A stretch of DNA of 64,000 nucleotides, from assembly GCA_037176725.1 (NCBI GenBank), contig JAZBRS010000050.1:18370001-18434000 (forward strand), written 5' to 3'. How positions within the stretch are numbered: the stretch's first letter is position 1; each line of letters begins with the position of its first letter. Made by a program: the position numbers and the translations under genes. Below, piece by piece: positions 45,446-55,530 of the stretch. The notes below the pieces were generated by a model that saw nothing but the letters and a program-made list of their open reading frames with translations, did not search any database and was not told where the DNA came from. The DNA is from Posidonia oceanica (lineage: Eukaryota; Streptophyta; Magnoliopsida; Alismatales; Posidoniaceae).

Positions 45446-46637
45446 ATGGGCTTTCCTACTCTCCTAACTCCTGCACACTGCTTGGAAGCCCTGCGAGAAT
45501 GGATCAGCAGGCTCACTCTACAAGACTGTGAACAGCTGCGCCTGTGGGGCATACCAACCAAGCTACTGAAGGCCGCTGATGTGGAGGTCAGCCGCCACCT
45601 TCTGTGTGCCGCCACAAGATTCTGGAAGCCGGCGCATCATGTCTTCCGTTTCAACAAGACTGAGCTGACACCTACACTGGAAGAGGTGCGTCGGATCTGC
45701 GGCTTTTCCAAGATCCTGGGGCCGCCTGTTTTCATGAGGCGAGACGGATACCTCCAGGTCCTGAGCCAGCTGACTGGGCTCCCCACTCGAACCTGCCAAC
45801 AGAAATTAATCTGCACCAGCGGGCTTGAACCTATGCTTCGCCTCGTGCACTTTGATGATATCATGAACAAGCGCGCAGAACTCGGAGATGAGCTGTGGCT
45901 TCGAGGATTTGTTATCCGCTTCCTGGGCGAGCTGATCTTTACTCATGGCCGACTAACGGTGGCCATTGAGGTTGCAGAAATTGCATTAACTGTGGTGACC
46001 CAGCACATAGACCTGGCACCAGTTGTCCTGGCAGAGACCTATCGCGGGCTGGACCACATCTCTCATCGCTGCCGCCACTTCCACGGTTGCGGAGCACTCA
46101 TACAAGTCTGGCTGACCGCGCACTTAGAGACGAACCTCTTACGCCCTCAAGTGCATGCCTTTGAAGCCTACTGCAGCAGCGCCCGTGCCAAGACAGAAAA
46201 GAGCGTCAAAGAAGAATACGAGAGGCTGTCAGCACTGACTGACAACGCTATAACCTGGCGTATTGTCCCCTCTGCAGCAGAGCCATTCACTGTCTTCTTC
46301 AGCGCGCGTGACATGCGGCTGATCATTCTTCCAGGTTTCACAGCAGGCGTAGAGTACCATCCAATCAAGGTCATGCGCTAGTTCGGCTTCCAGCAGGGCG
46401 CCTTCATTGACAGTACAGCGCCCCAGCTTCTACAGATGTACCCTCTCAGCACAACTGCCCCAACCAAGAAGCTTGCTAGTCTGATGCAGCATGGGGTCCA
46501 ATCTACAGACATTGCAGCTGTGAAAGGTGTAGGATGCACCCCAGAATATGAAGCTGAAGTCCGAGCTCTGGCCTATCACTGAAATTCCGCCAAGCGGCCC
46601 TTTGTTTCCCGACTCCCGGCAGTCGAAGAAGGCCTGA
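45446..46637 (+). pseudogene. DUF7745 / plant-mobile-domain-like extra ORF of element B
   Basis: Starts MGFPTLLTPAHCLEALREW as in A. Key segments are TRFWKPAHHVFRFN, LTPTLEEVRRICGFSKI, MRRDGYLQVLSQLTGL, DELWLRGFVIRFLGELIFTHG and APVVLAETYRGLDHISHRC with GCGALIQVW, matching my recollection of DUF7745. A TAG at 46379-46381 stands where A has CAA (Gln). After it the frame continues to TGA at 46580-46582, but a two-base deletion near 46558-46565 relative to A puts the conserved C-terminal tail (LWPITEIPPSGP, ending TGA 46635-46637) out of frame. Full length would be about 400 residues, as in A. Its kinship with host mobile domains suggests a captured host gene; its role in the element is unknown. 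Confidence 0.85.
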
Positions 46638-46943
46638 GTTGACTAGGCCCTTGCGCAACCATCATATGGTCTTCTTTCAGATTATGCTGTACATTTCTGG
46701 CCTGCCACAGGCATTGTACTCACCAAGCTTTATCAATGAAAAACTGTTTCTGCTTTCTGCTTGCACATCAAGATTCTTTGCTGTATTGCATATCATTATC
46801 ATCACCATCTTGGGCCCTCTAACCAGACTTGCAGACATCACAACGCAGCAAAGTCCTCAGCACCCAATCTGGAGTCCGGAGCATCTGCGGACCCGCGTCG
46901 TCGAGCTACGCCATCTGGCGTCCCCAGCTAGTCGCCCCCAGCT

Positions 46944-47266
46944 GGATCATCATCCTCCTCAGCTGATCATCCCCAGCTGAGTCCCCAGCGGGCTGGCACC
47001 CCAAACTGCTCGGCGAAAGGTCCGTCAACCTGTCATCCTCCTCAGCTGATCATCCCCAGCTGAGTCCCCAGCGGGCTGGCACCCCAAACTGCTCGGCGAA
47101 AGGTCCGTCAACCTGTCATCCTCCTCAGCTGATCATCCCCAGCTGAGTCCCCAGCGGGCTGGCACCCCAAACTGCTCGGCGAAAGGTCCGTCAACCTGTC
47201 ATCCTCCTCAGCTGATCATCCCCAGCTGAGTCCCCAGCGGGCTGGTACCCCAAACTACTCGTCTGA
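46944..47266 (+). repeat. Four-copy, 83-bp repeat built of H1/H2 hairpins (element B)
   Basis: Each unit has CAGCTGATCATCCCCAGCTG (arms CAGCTG, self-complementary), GGGCTGGCA-CCCCAAAC-TGC (H1), then GAAAGG-TCCGTCAA-CCTGTC (H2, five of six pairs). The last unit has GTA/TAC in place of GCA/TGC in H1, a compensated change. The units are nearly identical, so the expansion is recent. The bases from 46638 to 46943 hold no gene I recognise. Confidence 0.9.
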
Positions 47267-47301
47267 CAAGCACAACAATCTTGTCATCACCCTCTGCTTT
47301 A

Positions 47302-47376
47302 GATGCCAAGGACGCGTTGGCCAGCCCCTGGTGTCATCCTGACACTAGGGGCATCTTTTGATCGCCCCTTGGTATC
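47302..47376 (+). repeat. H4-H3 hairpin cassette of element B
   Basis: H4 (47302-47335) pairs GATGCCA with TGGTGTC through two G-T pairs. H3 (47341-47376) pairs GACACTAGGGG with CCCCTTGGTATC-type arms around the CATCTTTTGAT loop. Order and loops match A, D and E. Confidence 0.65.
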
Positions 47377-47484
47377 ATTCTTCCCCTCTTTCCCCTATGA
47401 TATTCCTGGTGTCATAGGATGATTTCTTCTCATCATTACCTCATCCCCTCTTTGCCGGCCGATAAGTCCGATATCTTATCAACC

Positions 47485-48056
47485 AATCATTCTCATCATG
47501 ATCTCACCCCCCTCTTTATCTCATCATGATCTCATCCCCTCTTTATCTCATCATGATCTCACCCCCTCTTTAGCAATAACTCTCATCATGATCTCATCCC
47601 CCTCTTTAGCAATCATTCTCATCATGATCTCACCCCCCTCTTTATCTCATCATGACCTCATCCCCTCTTTAGCAGTAATTCTCATCATGATCTCATCCCC
47701 TCTTTAGCAATAACTCTCATCATGATCTCATCCCCTCTTTAGCAATAATTCTCATCATGATCTCATCCCCTCTTTAGCAATAACTCTCATCATGATCTCA
47801 CCCCCTCTTTAGCAGTAATTCTCATCATGATCTCATCCCCTCTTTAGCAGTAATTCTCATCATGATCTCACCCCCTCTTTAGCAATAATTCTCATCATGA
47901 TCTCACCCCCTCTTTAGCAGTAATTCTCATCATGATCTCACCCCCTCTTTAGCAATAACTCTCATCATGATCTCATCCCCTCTTTAGCAATAACTCTCAT
48001 CATGATCTCACCCCCTCTTTAGCAATAACTCTCATCATGATCTCATCCCCTCTTAT
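47485..48056 (+). repeat. 35-bp tandem repeat, about 16 copies (element B)
   Basis: The unit is TCTCATCATGATCTCATCCCC followed by TCTTTAGCAATAAY. ATCATGAT at its centre is self-complementary. Early copies lack the TTAGCAATAAY part. Copies differ by few substitutions. Confidence 0.93.
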
Positions 48057-48069
48057 CAAACAATCAATC

Positions 48070-48420
48070 ACATTCTAGGCTGATATCCGAAACTATCAAA
48101 CAATCAAGTACTCTCAGGCTGATATCCTAAACTATCTGCTCAGGCTGATATCCTAAACTATCTGCTCAGGCTGATATCCTAAACTATCTGCTCAGGCTGA
48201 TATCCTAAACTATCTGCTCAGGCTGAAAACCTAAACTATCATCTGGGCCGATCCATGGTTGGCCCACAGTTGTGTTATACGGCTGATATCCAGTAACTAT
48301 CACTCACAACTGCTTCCGGTTGACAGGACCGTAAACTGTCATTCCAGGCTGATAACCTAAACTATCACTCCCGGTTGATAGGACTGTAAACTATCCGGAC
48401 GATAAGCCCGTCACCTTATC
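48070..48420 (+). repeat. 26-bp hairpin repeat and mixed hairpins (element B)
   Basis: Five copies of CTGCTCAGGCTGATATCCTAAACTAT (GATA/TATC arms, loop TCCTAAAC) are followed by single hairpins: GACAG-GACCGTAAA-CTGTC, GATA-ACCTAAAC-TATC, GATAG-GACTGTAAA-CTATC and GATAAG-CCCGTCAC-CTTATC. They are variants of the H1 and H2 loops with changed stems. Confidence 0.9.
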
Positions 48421-48827
48421 ACCTTTTTTGGCGTGGCCTTGTCCCAGGAAGGCAAAGTCATGCAAACCCCTTTTTTGCGGTAGGAGAGTTGGCCTCTCTC
48501 CCCTCGCACCCTTTTTTCTTTTCTGCTAGCTTGCTCCCCGGGCGGGGACAGGCTGCACCCTGTTTTTCCCTCGCTTTGTCACGCAAGTCTGGCCTCCCTG
48601 CCAGATCCTCGCGCCACATCGCGCCTTTTTATCATTCCTCTTGCATCATCTTAGCACTTCCTCAGCTAGCACTGCATATTACTTTAACATCATCACCATC
48701 ACTTGCACAGCATCAGCATCTATTCTAGCTGCACTAACTTTTATGCTAACTTCTTGCATTGCATTTGCATCAGCATGCATCGCACTGCACAGCATCCATC
48801 TGCACCTAGCATCTTGCATTGCGGCAA
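48421..48827 (+). other. Remaining 3' UTR of element B
   Basis: Noncoding. It contains a GCAAAGTCATGCAAACCCC stretch, CCCCGGGCGGGGAC (a short GC palindrome at about 48536-48549) and CATCAGCATC-rich sequence. Nothing here supports a gene. Confidence 0.6.
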
Positions 48828-48967
48828 CGGGCTACGATCTTCGGTGCATCCGCCGAATAAGTAGCTCACGCCCATAGCAATCCGCTGCTCTCGCCGGTCA
48901 GATGGGGTGTCTTGTCAACCTTGAGCAGCGGCCTCGCTCCGCTTGACCTTGCTCAAGGAGGGGCATC
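48828..48967 (+). other. Conserved pre-LTR block, stem-loop and polypurine tract (element B)
   Basis: 48828-48893 is the block shared with A and D. 48901-48911 (GATGGGGTGTC) is the exact reverse complement of 48972-48982 in the LTR start. Between them CCTTGAGC pairs with GCTCAAGG and AGCGG with CCGCT. The polypurine tract AAGGAGGGGCATC (48955-48967) directly precedes the LTR and primes plus-strand DNA synthesis. D has GGGAGGGGCATC in the same place. Confidence 0.85.
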
Positions 48968-51900
48968 TGTTGACACCCCATCTTGGCAGGCTTGGATCCT
49001 TGGAGCCCTCCTGGCGATTGCTAGACTCAAACCCAAAACCAAACCCTAATCCTCTTCTTTACCCTCCAAAATCAGCCCATCTTGACCTAAGCCTTTACCC
49101 CTCTTCCCAAGCTCAAAACCTAACCAAAACCCATAGGAAAACCCACCAACACCCACTCAGCAAGCCTACCCAAGAACCTAGAAATTTCCAAACCTAGACC
49201 ATTCCCAAAAACCCTAGAAAACCTAGGCAAAACTCCCCATTTTCTACACCTTGAAACCCCTCCAAAACCTTCTTAGAATCAAACCAAAACTTCAGGACCA
49301 ACACCTCAAATGCTAGACTGCCCACTCACCAATTTTCACCTCATTCCAAAACCCTCAAGACCCCCTTTCATTCAAATTATCCTTTTCTCTCTCCGGGATT
49401 ATCATTTTCTCTCTCCTCTCTCTCTCCTGATTATCATCTCTCTTTTCATCCCCTTTTGCCCCTTTTCTGGCCTGACTGTGGGCCCTCTTTGTACTTCTAT
49501 CCCTTCTCTACCTTATTCCTATTTTTACTTTATTTTTAGCCTTTTTCCTGAATTTTAAAAATCATTTCTCTCCAACCTATCTCATTTCCTTTTATTTCCC
49601 TCTTTTTCCCTTTTCCTTCTTCCTTCTCTTTTCCTTTGCCTTCTTTTGCAAAAATCCATGAAAACCCCTAAAAATTTGTAAAACTCCAAAACATAAAAGA
49701 AACAAATCAGAACCCTAAGAAAAACAATTAAAAAACATTAAACAAGCAATTAAAAACCTAAACTTAACTAAATCAAACTAAAAGGAAAACCAAGCATGTA
49801 AGCTAAAAAATGCAAAACAGATCAAAAGAAAGCACTGAAAAATCAAGGAAAAAACTAAAATAAAACCAAAACCTACCAAAAGTAAAAAACCCCATCAAAA
49901 GAATTAAAAAACAAAACCTAAAAAGAAGAATTAAAAAACAAACACTAAAACAAGTAATTAAAGAAGCAAAAGACTTAACCTAACAAACCTAAGGAAAAAA
50001 CAAATTAAAAACTTAATTAAAAGGAAAAGAAAAACACATTTAAAAGACTTAAAAACACCCTATCAAACCAGAAAAATCTAACTAAAAACTCCAAGAAAAA
50101 TCAACAAATAAAAATCAAAGCATAATTTAAAAGACTTAAGAAAGAAAAAAAAACCTAAGAAGACTAAGACTTAAAAACCTAAAACCAATCCTGATTAATA
50201 CGAAAATAAATCCTAAAAAATCCTAATCAACGTCCTAAGTATCTAACAAGGGAAACACAATTTTTAAACAATTTAAAACAAGGTTTAACAAACATTTAAT
50301 CAAGTGAAAACCAATTAAAAGCAAAACCAAAACCCTAAAACCCTAATCAAGCCCAAAACACATTAATCAACCCAAAATGGCCATTAAAAAATTTAATTAA
50401 AACCCTAATTCACATCACAACCTTTCTAGTATTTTTGTTTATTTTTAGTTCATTTTTACTAATTTTATTTCCCCATTCTACCCTCTCTTTTTTCTTACTT
50501 CTCTTTTTCTTTCTTTCCTTTCCTTACTGGGCCCAATCCAGCCCGTTTTTCTTTTTTTCTTTTATTTCTTTTTTTTCCTTTGGCCCGCAGCAGTCCGGCC
50601 CACGCCACTCCTTCTTCTTCCTCAACCTTCTGCATTTTCTCCACCGGCTTTCTCCCGCGAGCTGCAACAGAGTTCCCTCCTCCATTTGAAATTTGAGCTT
50701 CCATCCAATCACCAACAGCAGCTCGCCGCTCCTCCTTCATCTCAGCGGCTTTCCGAGAGGCAATCAATGCCTGTCGTCTCGCCGGCATCAGTCTCCTCTG
50801 CTGCAGTGGCCGCCGGTTGAATTCAAAAATTCCCAGCACGCCAGCAGCCAGCCTCCCCCTGATAAAAACCAGCCATTCGACCCCCTTCATTGCCTTTTTT
50901 GCCGTCCGAGAGAGAGAGCTGAGAAATCCAGAGAATTCCCAAGCAAACTCCCCTTTCTTCTCCCTCTGATTTTCAGTAGAACTTCCCCTTCTTTCTCCTC
51001 TGAAACCAGCCCGTTCCAGCCTCGAATTCCCTTCCATTTTGATCCCCCAAGTTCACCCAGAAAACCAGCAATCCCCTCCCACCATTTCCCGGCCATTCCA
51101 CCCCTCAGAACCACCCCAGTTCACCTGAATCCACCGCAGAGCACCAACAGAAGCCAACTCCAACCCATTTCGGAATTCCCACCACCACTGAACTCCATTT
51201 CTCCCCAAATCTTCCTAAGTTACTCGCCTGACCTCCACCTTTCAGAAGCACCTGACCTTCAGCCCTATCCTCCACCACAGACCACAAACTCCACAACAAA
51301 CACTTACCCCTCCTCCAGACCAGAAATCAAACCCGCCTTCAATCTCCCTCTACACTCTCCAGAACAGCAAACCAACCATCCGAATCGACTCTCCAGACCT
51401 CCAGCTACCTCCTGAAGGGCTCCACTCCACCGGACGAGCAGCAACAGCCTCCCTCCATCTCCGATTCCTTTCTGAGAACCCAAAAGCGCCGGATCTTCTG
51501 TCGAGCTGCAGAACCTTCGCCTGATCGACCGAGAAGCACCAGAAGCACCCCCTGAGAAGATCCAGACCTCCGCGGGCAGCTGGCGATCGCCGCAGCGACC
51601 GGACAGACGCCGTCGACCAGCTCCGGCACTGCTGAGGTCGGGAGGACGCTCCAGACACGGACACAGGTATTTTCTTACCTTCCCCGCTCTCTCTTCTCCC
51701 CCTGTTGCTTCTCAGCCCCTTAGAAGTAAGCTTCCAAGCCCTCCAGACGCTCCTGCAGCTCACCGGTCTTCCCGTCTTCTCCGGCGCCGGTCCCCTGATC
51801 TCCGGATGCTCCGCCCCGCAGAACGGACTCCCGACGGTTCCCAGAGCTCCGCACGGTCGCCGGCTACGTCCTCCGCCGTCTCGCGCCTCCCCAAGCCCCC

Positions 51901-54589
51901 TGTGTCGGCGGTGGTGAGCGCCGGTGGCTCACTGCTATAGTGCCAGCCACCGCCGGCAAATCACTGTGCATTTATTTTCTTAGTTATAAGATTTCTGTGC
52001 AGATATTGCATGTTTGCCTTAAGTTTTTTAATTTTTGCATTTCAGTCCTCTGTCCCTTTAATATGCTTAGTTTTTAATTAAAAACCATGCTAAATTGCTG
52101 CTTTTATCTCTGCTTTTCAGTATTTTCTTTCCAGTCCTTTTACAGTGCTGTGCTGTTGTAACTTTTTGCATTTTAGCCCTTCTGTTTTTTATTTTTGCAT
52201 ATAAGTCCTGCCCTAAATCAGTTCATTTAATTGCATATAGTTTACCATATGAAATTGCATTCTGCATCCCTGCATGTTTCCGATTTTGCATATAGGTCCA
52301 TGCACTGTAGAAACTTAGGTTTTATTTTTAATTTTTGCATACTGCATTGCATATTTTGCCTCCTGTTTTTGCACATTTGCATTTAGGTCCATTTTAAATG
52401 GACAGTAACTGTTTTCCATGCATTTTAGCCTATTGCTTTGGATTTTGGCCCCTGTTTTTTCCAAAAATTGCACATCAGTCCTTTATCAGTGTTTTCAGAG
52501 CATGTTTACCATATAAAATTGCATATCTGACCCCTGCATGATTCAAAAATCACACATAGGTCCTTGCATCTTTTAAAAACCATGTAAAAAGACTGTTTTG
52601 CCCCTAAAGTTGCATCTTAGCTCCTATGCTTACAAAATTGCATGTAGACCCTCCACTTGCATTCGCAGACTCCCCAAAACCCAGTTTTCTGGAAAATTTG
52701 CATTTTAGACCCCAGTTTTTTTCAAAATTGCATTCTGATTTCTTTTTGTTTTCAAAATTTCTTCCAATGCATACCCTCTTTTCAAATTAGCTTTCTGAGC
52801 CCAGTCTTTTGCAAAATAACCCTCTGCCCTCTCCTGTTTTCAAAACCCTCCTCTGTGGACCCCATCTTTTGTGAAAATTTGCATTTTAGCCCTTTTTCTT
52901 TTTCAAAAATGCTTTTGAACTCCTGTCTTTTCCAAGTTTGTTCCCCTTGTTTCTTCTTGCTTGTGCATGCATTCTGCATTCATTTAGCCTTGCATTTTAG
53001 CATCCTTTTGCACACACTAAGCACCTTTAGCTCCCCTTCACCTGGGAGGACCTTTTGCACACCCCTAGGACCTCCTGAACACCTAGATCTGCTCTTCTCC
53101 CCTGTTCTGGCCTTCCTGCCTTGAAGCTGCGATATCTTCCGATCCGGCCGTTGGATCTTCTCAAGCAAGCTGCCCAGGCGACCGCAGCGAAGCGCTCTTC
53201 AGCATGGATCAAGCAGATCTCAGATCAGGCTCCAGGATTTCCAGGTATGTCCTCCTGAACCCCTGCATTGCATTCATTTGCATGCCATTTGCATAGTTTT
53301 CCTCGTTTTCGATTTCTGTTTCTTTGAGCATGTAGAATAGGGCCTCCTCTTCTTGTCTATCAGCTCAGATCTCCATTTCGCGTTTCCCTATGTGTTTTGT
53401 GTTGAGTTTTCCCTGGATTTACCACTTAATGTGACTTTCTTCCCCCTTTTCCACGATCCGATCGCATCGCGAGCTTTGGGCAGCATGCGAGACACACCGT
53501 GGAACGGTTGTGGGAAATGGTCGCAAAAGAGGTGGTAATCCCCCCGTTTGCTCACTCTCCCCTTTGTAGGTCTTCACACCTACCCTGGGTGGTCCTAAAC
53601 AACGTCTGTTCTTACACACACATTGTTTTGCTCCTCTTTGGCATCTTCTGATCTCTTCTTTGCATTTAGCATTCGCACAGCTTTCCGAGGTTTTATCTCG
53701 CTGTTTTGGCACCGTTTTGCATGCCCGTTCTCGTTTTGGCACCGTTTTGCGTACCTGCTTTGTCTTTCGCGTCGTTTTGCGCGCTCGCCCTGTTTTTGGC
53801 ACAGTTTTGCGTGCCCGTCATCGTCTTTTGCACTGATTTGCGTGCTGCCTTGCTTTCTCGCCCGTTTTACGTGCCGACCTTGTCTTTTTGCACTGTTTTG
53901 CGCCCTTCCTTGTTTTTTGCCTCGTTTTGCGTGCTTTACGCCGTTTTCTCTTGCATGTCAATCGCATTGCATGGCTTTGCCGTTGTTTCGCTTTTTCGCT
54001 TGCATTTGCATATAAGGTTGTGATGCTTACTGTCTGGAGTTCTCACGAGCTTGGTTTCGCCTGGTTCGGAACACAGACAGCGTAGCTGAGCATTTAGAAA
54101 GCACGTTTACTTTCCTTGCTTTGCCTCTTCCCACTTAGAGCACACCTTGAGCATTCATTTAGGCATTCATAGGCACATAGGCATTCAATCCTGCATTTCC
54201 CTGCGTATGCGAGCGTAAGCCTAGAAAGACCGATTCTCGGGCGTGTCGGGGGTGCCTAACACCTTCCCCGCACGTAACAGGAGTCCTTGCCCTGTCTTTT
54301 GGCCCGCAGTGACCATACCGCCCTTATCCTAGGCTAGAGTCATCTCTTTTGCATGTATTTGCATTTGTTTCCTTTGCATTGCTTTGCTTTGCATTTCTTG
54401 GTTGGTTTTGCGTGTTAATTCACGCATTTCCCCTGGTTTTCCTTGTCTCCCGTTAATAGACATGGTGGCGACTCTGATTTGTCTTATCTTTCTCTTTTCT
54501 CCTCGATTTCAAGCGTTTTCGAGTCGAGCCTCTTCCTTGGATCCAATCGCCGCTAAATAGCGAGCCTGATTCCGATCGGGATCGCTACA
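48968..54589 (+). mobile_element. 3' LTR of element B (5.62 kb)
   Basis: TGTTGACACCCC to GATCGCTACA. It is nearly identical to the left LTR. Differences seen include scattered transitions, about 14 extra bases of CTCTCT repeat near 49420, and about 30 extra bases in the TTTTGCGTGCC minisatellite near 53815. It contains the branched fold (51906-51955) and the conserved block at 54206-54340. Confidence 0.95.
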
Positions 54590-55530
54590 CATGTATACTT
54601 GCTTTTTGATATGATAAGTGTTTTCCTTTCACTATCATGTCCACAAACACTTGCACATGCCATGCACATGCCTTTTGCTCTGTTGTGTGATTGATTGCAT
54701 GCCATGACTTCCTGTTTCTCTCCCATTCATGCTTATGCCATGCCTAGGATAGTAGAAACATGCTTGCTCCCCTTTGCTTAACCTAAAAGCTACAATAAAG
54801 CCATGCAATAACATCTATGCACAACTAGAGCCAATAACTTGCAATTTTCCCCCCTCTGGTCAAATAAAACGCAAGTAAAACACTTTAAAGCATACTCGCA
54901 TGTTTGATCATTCTAGAAAGCATGCATTCTTCTCATCTGAGTTTACCCATAGCCTGCGAAGGATAGTCCCGGCCTCTTGCCCTAATGCTTTGGCATGGCG
55001 CAAGTCAGTCGGTCTGTCCCCCCTTGTCAGGGGTCATGTCGGTGCTAGTGGAGGGTACCATCCATGCTTCGGCAGGGTCGAGGCCACCAACGCACCACCT
55101 CGTTACTGCCTGAGCTTTGGGCCAGGATTCAGACGGGGGCCCACTCTTTTCTGACCTAGAGTCAATAAACCCATTACCCATGAGTGCGTCCTAGTAGGTC
55201 ATCTACTCAGGACATGCATGGTGAGAGAGTGCATATTAGGGCATTCATCTACATGCGTGCCATTCATGCCACCTCTAATAAACTTTTTTTGCATCCAATC
55301 TTTGACATCTTTGTTGTTTTCACAGGTAGGTGCGGGATCCGTTGTCCGGACCCTGAGCGTCCCTCCTCTTTGCCTCTGAGCTATTCGTCGCTTCCGACAC
55401 TAGCTCCCCTTTAGGTCTCGCGTCCTTGCTTTTGTCACAGCCTTTCTCTCACTTGCTCTCGGTCAGCGATGGCCCAGTTTGCTAGTGAGCCCCTACTTAC
55501 CCTTGCCTCGAAGGTGGTTACCGCTTCGAA
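54590..55530 (+). mobile_element. Element C, right piece: rest of the 5' UTR and first codons of gag
   Basis: Directly after B's LTR, the sequence continues the leader of element C and aligns with B's leader (34220-35177), including the conserved 34580-34870 block (here 54930-55200). The gag start ATG at 55469 reads MAQFASEPLLTLASK; homology to B's gag ends near 55530, where minus-strand LTR sequence of D begins. The rest of C is missing, presumably by deletion. CATGT at 54590-54594 is the right target-site copy of B. Confidence 0.8.

Larger units (their letters stand above)
28283..54589 (+). mobile_element. Element B: complete 26.3-kb Tat-lineage Ty3/gypsy retrotransposon
   Basis: LTR 28283-33858, PBS, 1.3-kb leader, gag-pro-linker-RT-RH-aRH-INT in one frame (35178-43952), spacer, DUF7745-like ORF (45446-46637), hairpin-rich 3' UTR, PPT, LTR 48968-54589. 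Size, giant LTRs and PBS resemble Ogre, but the extra ORF lies after integrase, whereas the Ogre extra ORF, as I recall it, lies before gag. The LTRs look almost identical over 5.6 kb, with a few substitutions and small indels, so the insertion is recent. Five stops in the polyprotein frame and one in the extra ORF make it non-autonomous at present. Confidence 0.95.
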
